A DNA stretch of 64,000 nt, from positions 125,495,659-125,559,658 of the forward strand of contig CM061243.1 in the NCBI GenBank assembly GCA_030848705.1, in the 5' to 3' direction. The notes beneath the pieces were generated by a model, which was not told the origin of the DNA, did not search any database, and saw only the letters and a list, made by a program, of their open reading frames with translations. The first letter of the stretch is position 1, and each line of letters begins with the position of its first letter. The translations under genes and the position numbers were made by a program. Source of the stretch: Heracleum sosnowskyi (Eukaryota; Streptophyta; Magnoliopsida; Apiales; Apiaceae). Below are positions 54,390 through 64,000 of the stretch, in pieces.

Positions 54390-55037
54390 ACTATTTCCTA
54401 CCATATATGGTAGGAAATGGCCTTGACAGAATGAAAATATTTCGTATTTAAAAAAAAATGTTTATTACTTTAAAATATGATTGAGACGATCGATGATGTG
54501 AATGGTGGGGTACGATCACGAATAAAACCTACCAGATTTGGTAGGTTTTATTTTCCTACCATATATGGTAGGAAATGACCATGACATAATTAAAAATTTT
54601 ATTATTTTTAAAAAATTATTGATTACTTAAATTATGATATGGCTGATGATGTGGATGGTGGGGTACCATCAAGAATAAAACCTACCAGATTTGGTAGGTT
54701 TTAGTTTCCTACCATATATGGTAGGAAATGACCACAACATATTGAAAATATTTTTTATTTTATAAAAATTGTTTATTACTTAAAAATATGACAAGGCTTG
54801 ATGATTAGGATGGTGGGGTCTTATCTTTGTGAAAATGGAGGCAAAACCTACCGATGTTGGTAGGTTTTATTTTCCTACCAACAATCGGTAGGAATTGGTC
54901 CTCGCTTTTACAGAAATCGGGCCCCACGCGGACCATTTCCTACCATATTTGTCGTCGGTAGGAAATGGGGGGTCAATTCCTACCAAGTTTTTTTGGTATG
55001 ATTTATATGGTAGGAAAAGGCCGTTTTTGGTGGAGTG
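54390..55037. repeat. Right subterminal array of CACTA-2
   Basis: Three related blocks of about 130-140 bp each carry CCTACCATATATGGTAGGAA and AAACCTACCAGATTTGGTAG, followed by dense GGTAGGAAA copies up to the TIR. Confidence 0.87.
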
Positions 55038-55488
55038 CAAGTTTTTCCCAGATGCACGAAGTTGTGAACGTGACAAGATATTTAAATTCGTGAATATGAG
55101 AGATCTTCTTACTGTGTTGGCATATAAACAATTTCCAACTGGAAAGCTCGATGTATATTCTTTGGACGAGGAAAAGGGATGTGGTGTCTGGATTAAGATG
55201 TATGACATTGACCTATTCGAACAATTTACAGGATCTCATATCCTGCAGCAAGGTTTCAAGTACAGTGATGAGATTGTATGCTTTAATAATCGTGAGATGT
55301 GTTACTATGATCACAAAAAAGATGAGTTCAAGAGTATTCCTAGTATGAAAGCTTTTCAGTTGTTAAACTGTTTCACATATACTCCGACTATGGTTTCCCT
55401 TCGAGGAATGAAGTCCATATATTCAGACGACCAAACTCGTCCACTGGGCCCCCCTATGCGATTGCTCACTTCACTACTGAAGGAGTAA
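55038..55488 (+). pseudogene. F-box gene copy 2, second segment (C-terminal FBA part)
   Basis: An open frame runs from the CACTA-2 junction to TAA at 55486-55488: KFFPDARSCERDKIFKFVN, LLTVLAYKQFPTGKLDVYSL, GCGVWIKMYDIDLFEQF, MCYYDHKKDEF and PTMVSLRGMKSIYSD. This is a typical FBA C-terminal beta-propeller-like half and shows no stop. It is better preserved than copy 1 but belongs to a gene with no F-box and a CACTA insertion, so it is a pseudogene. Confidence 0.82.
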
Positions 55489-56044
55489 GCATTTGTTTTT
55501 CGTCTCGTTCGGGATTAATTGTAGCATTTGTTTTCCTTTAGGCTTTAACCATGTTTCCTACCTCTTTTACTTTCCGCACGAACCCTCACATCTTTCCTGT
55601 CTACATATGTGAACATGTATTCTTGGGATGATTGTTAAGCGGTTAAAAATAGGACTCTAGTTTGGTGAAGAAATTTTTGATGGGGGTACCGCGAAAAAAC
55701 ATGTTAGTAAATCTTTTAATAAAAGACATTACAAAACAATTAACAAACTAAAACGTGGCAAACAAGAAAAGCTAGCAAAGTGTTTGAAGATCAAAGTCTA
55801 ACAACTCGGAAGTTTTAGACACTTGAGTTTGATTTTCAACCACTAGTCAAATGCTGCTAGGCATTGCATGAAGTACACTAGCCCGGATAAAACAGACTTC
55901 TCAGCCTGTAAATATAAATGGACAATAATGTGACCTGTACACTATTTGATATTCTTGCCGACATCTGGAAAGCACACGCCCTAACAACTGAACAAGCACA
56001 ATTTCTCTATATTATATATTTACACATTATAGAAAGTTCTTTGT
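55489..56044. other. Region between F-box copy 2 and the kinesin-7 fragment
   Basis: No gene is supported. It should hold the 3' ends of the two convergent genes. The equivalent region is missing from copy 1. Confidence 0.5.
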
Positions 56045-56430
56045 TTATTTTGTACCATTCCAAATTTTATAATCGTCATCAGCTATAGGGCTTTCTCTAG
56101 TTAACTCGGAAGCATTTATTCCAGATCCTTGTGATTTTTTCAGTTTTGCTACAAGGACCCACATGTTTGCAAGCTCGTTCTCGAGATAAGCCTCTTTTTG
56201 TTTGGATTCCTCGACTCTACGTTGAAGCTCAGCCTCTCTTTGATCCTTTTCTGCTAAAGCAGCTTCATACGAATGCTCTCTTTCCCTTAATAAAGCCAGT
56301 TCTCTCTTGATTTCTGGGTTTACTATGCCTTGCTCATGTCGTTTGGTATTGACATCCCTTCTGCCAATTCTATTGCCTGCAAAAGTTTTGCTTTTGCATG
56401 CGTCTTGGAACTCTTTTTGCGTAATATTCT
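56045..56430 (-). pseudogene. Kinesin-7 C-terminal tail fragment, copy 2
   Basis: The minus strand reads EFQDACKSKTFAGNRIGRR, then ELALLREREHSYEAALAEKD, LENELANMWVLVAKLKK and a polar tail to TAA (56045-56047). Coiled coil followed by LENELANMWVLVAKLKK is characteristic of the tail of plant kinesin-7 motors (KIN-7D/K type), microtubule plus-end motors. Only the tail is present; there is no motor domain nearby, and the sequence leaves the family upstream of 56430. The frame itself is open. It lies tail-to-tail with F-box copy 2 and is repeated beside copy 1. Confidence 0.75.
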
Positions 56431-56736
56431 ATATAAACATATTACGGATCTCTGAATTTAGATAGTAAACTGGTACGTTACTTTTTCTTTATTTCGTTAT
56501 CAATTAGTGCAGTCATTAGACTCATCAAATTTTCATTGTTAAAATTTTAAAATCTTAATGTAAATGGAGGTGATATATCATTGCAGTGTCGAATATGTAT
56601 CCTGAGAAATTCTTATTATTAACCATACATGCAAATGTGATAAAATTGTCTCAAACGTGAATAAGAGGCATTATGTTCAATAAATCAAATTTTTCAAAAA
56701 TATTTTTCTTTTTATCCTTTTTATCATAATTATATA
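56431..56736. other. AT-rich flank of the kinesin-7 fragment
   Basis: Nothing recognisable is seen; there is no ORF and no repeat. Confidence 0.4.
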
Positions 56737-56995
56737 CTCCCTCCGTCTCTCTTATTATTTACATATGAATTGAGTATAAAAGTTATGAAAAAGTGTAAAA
56801 TAGTTAAGAAATGTAAGAAAAGAGAGTAAAGTGGTGGGAAACATCAATAGTTAATCTATAAAATAAGTGTAATGGACAAAAGCAGTGAATGTAGATAAAT
56901 TTTATATTATCTAATTTTACTACTTTTGGGATGTAAAGAATTGAGAGAGGCATCTACAGAAATAAAGTGTAAAGAAATGGATTGGACGAAGGGAG
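56737..56995. mobile_element. Stowaway (Tc1/Mariner) MITE, 259 bp
   Basis: The ends are CTCCCTCCGTC and GACGAAGGGAG, inverted with one change, flanked by TA on both sides. CTCCCTCCGT is the hallmark of Stowaway elements. There is no coding capacity. Confidence 0.88.
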
Positions 56996-57215
56996 TATAA
57001 TTTAATAGATTTACGGTGCTCATCTACATTATTAATTAAGTGAAGTAGTTCAAAGATTGTGAAGTGATACGGTCAATATCAACAAATATTGACGACGACC
57101 TTTGTGGTCAGAATCTAAAGGTAATGACGTAGTAAAAACAAAAATCTAAAAAATAGCATATTAATGTAAGTCTGGAATTTGTTCTAAAAAATTTAAAACC
57201 TTCGTCATAAGAAGA

Positions 57216-57526
57216 TGTTGAATTTTGACTTAATTTGTCAAAAGGGAAATAATATATTGATGATATATTTTTATTGTGTATTAATTATGTAAGTTACATT
57301 ACATGATATTGATGAATATTAATGTGTAATTAATGGTCAGTTACATTTTTGGAGTAGAGGTGGTGAAAGAAATGACCTATCTATAGTGAATTATATTCAA
57401 GGAAAGAGGCACTGATGAATAGAAGAAGTAGCCTGTTCAATTCACACCCGGAACTCCTAAACTATATAATTTATTCTTGCACTTATATTAATTTTAATAT
57501 ATGTAATTTTCAGGTTAAATTCTACA
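57216..57526 (+). repeat. 5' LTR of element D
   Basis: 311 bp, repeated at 60133-60443. It contains GGTTAAATTCTACA at its end, directly before the primer site. Confidence 0.93.
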
Positions 57527-58412
57527 TTGATATCAGAGCTGGTACTATTCTTCTTCGATTGATTTGCTTGAGGCTGATGCGTCCTTGGCGTTCATCTGTT
57601 AATTCAATTTTGGTGCAGGCCGTAGCTTTTCTGATGGATTGTATCCACACATTTAGTTAAAAATTTTAAGTCTTATTGCTTTTGTTAGATACCACGTGCT
57701 TGATTTCCTTGATGGTGTTTCTTTACTTTAGAGTTTTTTTTTTCTATTCGACCTTTAGTCTTTAGGTTATTTTGTTTTGTTGTCCACCTCCAGTGTTCCG
57801 TCTTGGTTTTATCTTATTTTTTTGTTTGTGTTAATTTTTGTCTAACCTGTGTTATTATTTTATCCTGCTCCTTGCTTGTTTATACTGTGTTATAGGTTGA
57901 TAATTTTGGTTGGATCGGTTGTATAAGCATTTTGTAACTTTTGTTATTAGCGGGTCAGCAGGTTCTTTTATGGTATTATTGTTTTTGTCTACATGTTTTT
58001 TTTATCTGCCTAAAATTTATTTTTGTGATATTTTGTGTTTATTAGCATTGTCATATGTATTGTTTTGGGTTTAACAGAATACACATGGATTGACATTGCT
58101 AAGTATTTATTATTCTTTTTGTTCTTATTGGTGGATAACTTTTATCACATGTATTGTGATTTTATCGGTTCAATAATATACATTTTGTTTGGTAAATTCT
58201 AGGGTTTTGCACTAATATTATTTTTTACTATGTTGTTTCTAATTGTTTATTAGCGGGCAAGAGACTATCGGTGTTGTTTTTGGGCTGGGTATTAAATTAT
58301 TATTTCTCCAAAATAGCGTGATTGAAATAATATTTAATTATTATTGTATGTTTGTCTAGTGTGTGTGCTATTTAGTGTCTGTTTTTATAAATATTTTTTC
58401 TAATAGTTTGTT

Positions 58413-58731
58413 ATGGCAGCAAATATATTAAGTTTGCGTGAAATAGAAATTATCGTTGAAATAGAAGATGTCATACTAGAGAAAATTTCTAGTAGTACTC
58501 AAAATAGAGAACAAATGAAATGTCGTTTTGTTGGTGTCTTTGAATGGAGTATTGGTGAGATTTGTTTCCGGAATAAGGCGCAATATTATTTCAGTCTCTG
58601 TCTTGACTAAAAATGGTCTAGAAGTGCGGTTTTATGATAATAAATTTTTAATCGAAAAAGATTATGAAATGATTATCGTGGGCATGTGTAAGCCTGGAAA
58701 GTTTTTTGATTGTGACCAAGATCGAGAATAA
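58413..58731 (+). pseudogene. Possible ORF remnant in element D
   Basis: An ATG at 58413 opens MAANILSLREIEIIVEIEDV, and after a frameshift at about 58570 a second frame continues VSVLTKNGLEVRFYDNKFLI to a TAA. Together about 100 residues are readable. I do not recognise them. The place after the LTR would fit a gag remnant, but no gag motif is visible. Confidence 0.3.
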
Positions 58732-60132
58732 TGAAGTGAATTTGAATATTGATAATGAGCCATTGAATGTGGTTGAATAAAAGAGATCGAGAAATTCACC
58801 AAAGCGGAAAAATGACTGTTTTGTATATAATAGTGAAATATCTTATTTATTTGTGGACATGGATGTAGATTGGATTCATAATTTAGATAATTGATGAAAT
58901 TGCAAGAAATTGGCTCACGGATAAAAGCCATAAAAAATGAAATTGAGTTTGTATTATAGAAACAAATGTGGGAGTTTTGTGTTCTTTCTAAACATAGAAA
59001 ATTCACAGGTTGTAAGTGATTTTTGGAGAGAAAATATAAGACTAATGGGTCTGTTTGTATATTTTAGATTTTCCTAGTTGAAAAAGTTCATGCAAAGGAA
59101 TACATAAATATTTTGTCGAGATTGAATTAGACAAATATGTATGCACTTTGAAAAGTGAGAGTTAGTTTACGAAAATATTATATACCTTAATGGTACATCA
59201 CGAATGTAAAACTAAGTTGGAACTTAGTAGTAAATTTGAGTGGAATACATGGGTGAAATAATATTTTTCTATGAAATTCGAACTAAGGGATAAGAATACA
59301 AGAATGTTGAGTTTGATATCTGAGAAGTATTCCGGTTTTTTTTTTGGTAAAGTTGTTTAATCGTTTTAGGATGCAGAATTGCAGTCCGGCACCAACCCTA
59401 TTAGTAATAGGAAATCGATTAATGCAGAAAGAGAACCACTAAATGTATTATGCGCAAGTAGTCAGAAGTTCGATATATTTTATGTTGGGTAATCGATAGA
59501 CTTAACTTGACATTTTTAGTTAATTTGTAAGTGGATTGTGAAGCAATTTTTGTTTGAGGCTCGTGATAGGCTGTAAAGAAGATCATGATCATGTACTTAA
59601 AGAGTACGTTGTGTAATAAATTGATGAATTAGGCAGACGTGCCTAGAGCTATTGTTTATTACGATATAAGTATCGAAGGTGATATTGGTAATAAGAATTC
59701 AACTTTGGGACACCAATTTGATTTTGGTGGAACTGAAAGGTTGGGAAAGTAAGAAATTGAAATGTGTTGGAGGGCAAAAGCGACAATGTGATGTACATTC
59801 TCGCGAGTTATATATTTGTGGAAACATTTGTTAAATTGTTATTTTGATAGAATTTTGGAATATTAAGTTCATGATATAGCTAGAGAATGTTGTTCTAAAG
59901 ATCAGTGGAAACACATGTGAACTGATTGAAAGCGATGATCACTAGAAGTATTTGGCAAAGAAGCCAAGTGACATATGTTGGTTTTATTGGATTTAGAAAT
60001 ATGTAAGTTGTGAAAATTTTAAATGCACTTTGACGAAAAATGAGTGTTTTTTTTAAAGATAGATTGATGATTATAGATCCTGCGAAAAGTGGGAGTCATT
60101 GAAAGTATTTGACAAATACGTCAAGTGGGAGA

Positions 60133-60443
60133 TGTTGAATTTTGACTTAATTTGTCAAAAGGGAAATAATATATTGATGATATATTTTTATTGTGTATTA
60201 ATTATGTAAGTTACATTACATGATATTGATGAATATTAATGTGTAATTAATGGTCAGTTACATTTTTGGAGTAGAGGTGGTGAAAGAAATGACTTATATA
60301 TAGTTAATTATATTCAAGGAAAGAGGCACTGATGAATAGAAGAAGTAGCCTGTTCAATTCACACCCGGAACTCCTAAACTATATAATTTATTCTTGCACT
60401 TATATTAATTTTAATATATGTAATTTTCAGGTTAAATTCTACA
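60133..60443 (+). repeat. 3' LTR of element D
   Basis: 311 bp, nearly the same as 57216-57526 (ACTTATATATAGTTAA versus ACCTATCTATAGTGAA). It is followed by the GAAGA duplication. Confidence 0.93.
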
Positions 60444-60448
60444 GAAGA

Positions 60449-61224
60449 AAACGAAAATCAATATTTTGAAAAATTAAAAACCATCACAAAAAAAATTCTG
60501 ACATTCATTATATCTTTGAATGATTGAAGTCCATAGCAATACAATATACTTGGCCTCGGACATGGCAAAATTAGTTCAAACTATAAAGTTTCAACGCTCT
60601 CACAAGAATCTAAAATCACCTCATACAATGTTGATAATGTCGTGGTGAACATAAAATTTTCAATTAAAATAATTAACTGTGATATTTGTCCAACATAAAA
60701 TTTATTTTTCTCATTTTTAATTGCGCAACCATTTTGTTTCTTTTGAAGCAGGTGAATGATTTGATTCAGCTAATAATGATAATTTTATTGATGATAATTT
60801 AGAGTCAAAATCGAAAACAAATAAACGTTTATCCACGTTAATGATGATGGAGTTAAAAAGAAGTATAATTCTAAAACGGGTTAGGACGTTCAACATTATT
60901 ATTGATTTAACATTGATGATATATTTCAAAACAATTCTAATATCATATTTTATATTATTTCGTTATATCATTTTATATATTTGTTCAATCAATATTTTAT
61001 GTGTTGAATATTTAATTTTAAATAATACATATTTTATTTTCTTAGAAACCATAACATAACTTATATTTATTAATACATGCATGCGCAAATTTAGTAAAAG
61101 TATGTGGGAAAAAAATTAATATAAATTCTGTTATATAACATATTTGTATTTATTTTAAAATTTTAAAAATTTAAAAATTTTAAGATTTTACTTTCGGTGC
61201 GTAGCACGGCGGGTAAAACGCTAG
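60449..61224 (+). mobile_element. Probable Helitron 3' part
   Basis: The end at 61221-61224 has a GC hairpin (CGGTGCGTAGCACGG), a short AT stretch and CTAG followed by T: the CTRR terminus of Helitrons. The 5' end could not be placed, so the left limit is arbitrary (it may extend beyond element D). No coding sequence is seen. Confidence 0.5.
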
Positions 61225-61580
61225 TTATATATAAGAGTGTTGTTTATAAAATGTAACCCTACATATTAATATAGAATTTTATTTTTGCAAACCTACTTTG
61301 AATGTTGAAAATTGAAATATAGAAAAAATCACTACTACACTGATTGCTTCTCATTTTTGTGCAAACTTTTGAGGAATTTCTCATAACGCAGAATTTGTCC
61401 ACATTACAGGTGGGCCGCATGTCCTCACCAAACGGACGAAAGTAATTTAATAGTAATAAATAATAATAGGCGAGGAGTATTTACAAGTTAAAATAATATA
61501 ATATATTAATTATATAAAATTTGCTGAACCTATCTATATATCTATACTATCTAGACTTACTATCTATCTATACTATCAAT
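61225..61580. other. AT-rich sequence between Helitrons
   Basis: No gene is seen. CTATCTATACTAT repeats occur at 61530-61580, at or near the start of the next Helitron. Confidence 0.45.
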
Positions 61581-62585
61581 CAATACTATTATATAATAGA
61601 CGAAACATTAAAAGTTTGGTTGGTCGGTATGGTACGTTGTGATTTTACTTAATTGCCCGTATTTTGGTTGGTCAGTAGGGTACATTTTGATTTTACTTAA
61701 TTGCCCTTAATTAATTGTACTTCGGATTTTTACTTAATTAACCTTACTTATTTATAGAAATATATTATTAAATAATAATATTACCTATTTATAACCAATT
61801 ACCTTTTTCACCTAAAATACATTATTTTTTTCTAACAAATTCTCCTACTTTTTCAAATATATCACGGGCAATTACCTTTTTTAACTAAAACATGTTAATT
61901 TTTCTATTTTTCCTTACTAAACCCCCTCCTTTTCCAAAAATATCACGGATAAACCTTTAGTTATTTATTTTTAAACCTATTTTAATATTATAATTATTTT
62001 TTAAAAGTTTACCTATTTTAACATGTCTACTTATTTTTCTTAACAAATGCAATTACTAAAAATATTAAAATATAAATAATCAAATACCTATTTATAACCA
62101 ATTAACTTTTCAGATAAAACACATTATATATTTTTTCTAACAAAGCCCCTTTTCTAAATATATCACGGGAAATTGTCTTTTACAATTTAATTTTTCTATT
62201 GCTCTCACTAAAATCCGTTCTTTTTCCAAAAAAATCACAGGAAACCCTTTACTTATTTATTTTAAAACGTATTTAAATACTTTTAATTATTAAATTTTAA
62301 AATCTCATTTTCCAAAAATATCACGGGCATTTACCTTTTTAAACTAAATATATGTTACATTTTTTATTTTTTCTTACTAAAACCCCTCATTTTTCAAAAA
62401 ATATAACGAACAAACCCATACTTATTTATTTTAAAATTTGTTTTAATGTTTTTAATTAATTAAAAGTGTTTAGCTATTTTAACATGCCTACTTATATTTT
62501 GCACAATTACAATTAATAAAATATTAAACAAAATAATAATAAAATAACAATTAACAATCCGTGCATCGCACAGGTTTTAAGCTAG
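61581..62585 (+). mobile_element. Helitron 1 of a tandem run
   Basis: It starts near TACTATTATATAATAGACG and ends with hairpin CCGTGCATCGCACAGG plus TTTTAAGCTAG before T. The 5' sequence is repeated exactly at the start of the next unit (62586). It has no Rep/helicase, so it is non-autonomous. The exact 5' base is uncertain. Confidence 0.72.
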
Positions 62586-63469
62586 TACTATTATATAATA
62601 GACGAAACATTAAAAGTTTGGTTGGTCGGTATGGTACGTTGTGATTTTACTTAATTGCCCTTAACTATATTTCGTGTTTTTACTTAATTAACCTTACTTA
62701 TTTATAGAAATATATTATTAAATAATAATATTGCCTATTTATAACCAATTACCTTTTTTCCCTAAAATACATTATTTTTTCTAACAAATTCCACTACCTT
62801 TTCAAACATGGCAATTACCTTTTTTAACTAAAACATGTTAGTTTTTCTATTTTTCCATACTAAAACCCCTCATTTTTCAAAAATATTACGGACAAACCTT
62901 TAGTTATTTATTTTTAAACCTATAATATTATAATTATTTTTTAAAAGTTTACCTATTTTAACATGTCTATTTTTTTTTTTAACAAATGCAATCACTAAGA
63001 ATATTAAAATATAAATAATCAAATACCTATTTATAACTAATTACTCTAAAACACATTATATATTTTTTTTAACAAAGTCCCTTATTTTCTAAATATATCA
63101 CGGGAAATTGTGTTTTTCAATTTACTTTTTCTATTTTTCTCACTAAAATTCATTTTTTTCCCAAAAATATCACAGGAAACCCTTTACTTATTTATTTTAA
63201 AACGAATTTAAATACTTTTAATTATTAAATTTTAAAACCTCATTTTTCAAAAATATCACGGGCATTTACCTATTTAAACTAAATATATGTTACATTTTTT
63301 ATTTTTATTTATTTTAAAATATGTTTTAATGTTTTTAATTAATTAAAAATATTTAGCTATTTTAACATGCCTACTTATTATTTTTTAACAAATACAATTA
63401 ATAAAATATTTAAAATATAATAATAAAATAACAATTAACAATCCGTGCATATCACGGGTTTTAAGCTAG
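62586..63469 (+). mobile_element. Helitron 2 of a tandem run
   Basis: It begins TACTATTATATAATAGACG directly at the CTAG end of unit 1 and ends CCGTGCATATCACGG, then GTTTTAAGCTAG. It is similar to unit 1 along its length but shorter through scattered deletions. Non-autonomous. Confidence 0.75.
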
Positions 63470-64000
63470 TATAGTATTATAAGCGGAACATAGTATAATT
63501 TGGTATTTGGGTTAACACCTTCCAAAAAAATCTATATTGCTTTCCTAAAAGAGTTAATTTAAAAATAACATTTTCAGGAATAAATATAATAATAATGAAT
63601 AATAATAACTCTGTTACGTTCCTAATTACTTCATTAAAAAATACCTGAAAAAATTAGGATAATTTGAATGGTTGATTGGTTAACACATTCCAAGAAAACA
63701 AAAATCTATACTATACTATTATAAGCGAAACAGGGTATAATTTGTTACTTGGTTAACATCTTCCAAAAAAATCTATACTACTTTCCTAAAAAAAATTAAT
63801 TTAAAAATAACATTCTCAGAATAAATATAATAATAATGAATAATAGTAACTCTCTTACGTTCCTAATTACTTCATTAAAAACTACCCAAAAAATTTAGGA
63901 TAATTTGGTTGGTTAACACCTTCCAAGAAAACAAAAATCAAATAATAAATTAAAATTCATATAATTTAACAAAAAAAATTGAATTGAATTAAATTATATA
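63470..64000 (+). mobile_element. Start of further Helitron-like units (run off the window)
   Basis: It starts TATAGTATTATAAGCGGAAC at the CTAG end of unit 2. A block of about 230 bp is repeated: 63477-63705 and about 63717-63940 (shared GGTTAACA(C/T)CTTCC, then GTTCCTAATTACTTCATTAA). Its start differs from units 1 and 2, so it is another family. No 3' end is reached. Confidence 0.55.

Larger units (their letters stand above)
51518..55037. mobile_element. CACTA-2: non-autonomous CACTA transposon in F-box copy 2
   Basis: The ends CACTACACCAAAAACGGCC and the complement of GGCCGTTTTTGGTGGAGTG match except at one base over about 29 bp. The 3-bp duplication is CAA (51515-51517 and 55038-55040). 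Subterminal arrays of TTTCCTACCA / TGGTAGGAAA in both orientations occupy about 51530-52100 and 54390-55020. There is no transposase ORF. The middle holds a 122-bp tandem repeat and AT-rich filler. The high TIR match suggests fairly recent activity. Confidence 0.93.
57216..60443 (+). mobile_element. LTR element D: young non-coding LTR retroelement
   Basis: The two 311-bp LTRs (TGTTGAATTTTGAC...AAATTCTACA) differ at about three visible positions. Perfect GAAGA duplications flank them (57211-57215 and 60444-60448). The primer site TTGATATCAGAGC (57527 on) is a one-base variant of the Met-tRNA site, and AAGTGGGAGA precedes the 3' LTR. The 2.6-kb centre has no gag or pol motif that I can find. 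It must have been copied by enzymes of another, Copia-like, element. Confidence 0.92.

Noticed and set aside
51060..55488. F-box copy 2 as a functional gene
   Set aside because: The F-box is deleted, the frame shifts at least twice and a 3.5-kb CACTA element splits the coding region.
61331..61345. CACTACTACAC as the end of another CACTA element
   Set aside because: No matching inverted end, 3-bp duplication or subterminal array was found nearby.

Overview
The window reads as nuclear DNA of a eudicot plant. Its genes are split by GT-AG introns, it is strongly AT-rich, and it carries an intact eukaryotic tRNA-Asp(GUC) gene and fragments of F-box, kinesin-7 and branched-chain aminotransferase (BCAT) genes. 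Plant-type transposons (Copia including a Sirevirus-like one, Tat-type Gypsy, TRIM, CACTA, a MULE, hAT, Stowaway, Helitron) make up roughly 85-90% of it by my boundaries. The species cannot be named from the sequence.

Left part (1-21035): the last five exons of an unrecognised host gene on + are split by a Copia element (A, 451-20121) sitting in one intron. A CACTA transposon (CACTA-1, 1541-16135) sits in A's gag zinc-knuckle codons. A Sirevirus-like Copia (B, 1746-12525, minus strand) sits inside CACTA-1. A 502-bp hAT derivative (19326-19827) sits in A's last codons. Target-site duplications fix every boundary, and LTR divergence (A about 4%, B about 0.8% by eye) agrees with the nesting order.

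Middle (21290-44130): an F-box gene (copy 1) is cut first by a Pack-MULE (21488-29667) and again by a young Tat-type Gypsy element (29983-43473, minus). The MULE carries a WG/GW-repeat gene fragment and is itself interrupted by a CACTA (CACTA-3, 22190-28345). CACTA-3 carries four BCAT exons and two related satellite arrays with 174-175 bp periods. The Gypsy element has a spliced gene antisense to its own pol, with its own TATA box. The F-box copy ends in a deletion that joins it to a kinesin-7 tail fragment.

Right part (44131-64000): a tRNA-Asp gene; an apparently complete, very young Copia element (C, 44951-49574) with a 1353-codon polyprotein; a 683-bp TRIM; F-box copy 2, cut by CACTA-2 (51518-55037) and followed by the same kinesin-7 fragment; a Stowaway MITE; a short non-coding LTR element (D, 57216-60443); and a head-to-tail run of Helitrons to the end of the window.

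The host genes do not form a pathway. The only candidates for active function are the tRNA, the unrecognised host gene (if its giant intron is spliced) and Copia C, plus possibly the antisense gene of the Gypsy element. The most interesting signals are the gene-carrying DNA transposons (WG/GW fragment, BCAT fragment), the satellite arrays inside a CACTA element, the spliced antisense gene, and the palindrome arrays of the Sirevirus-like element.
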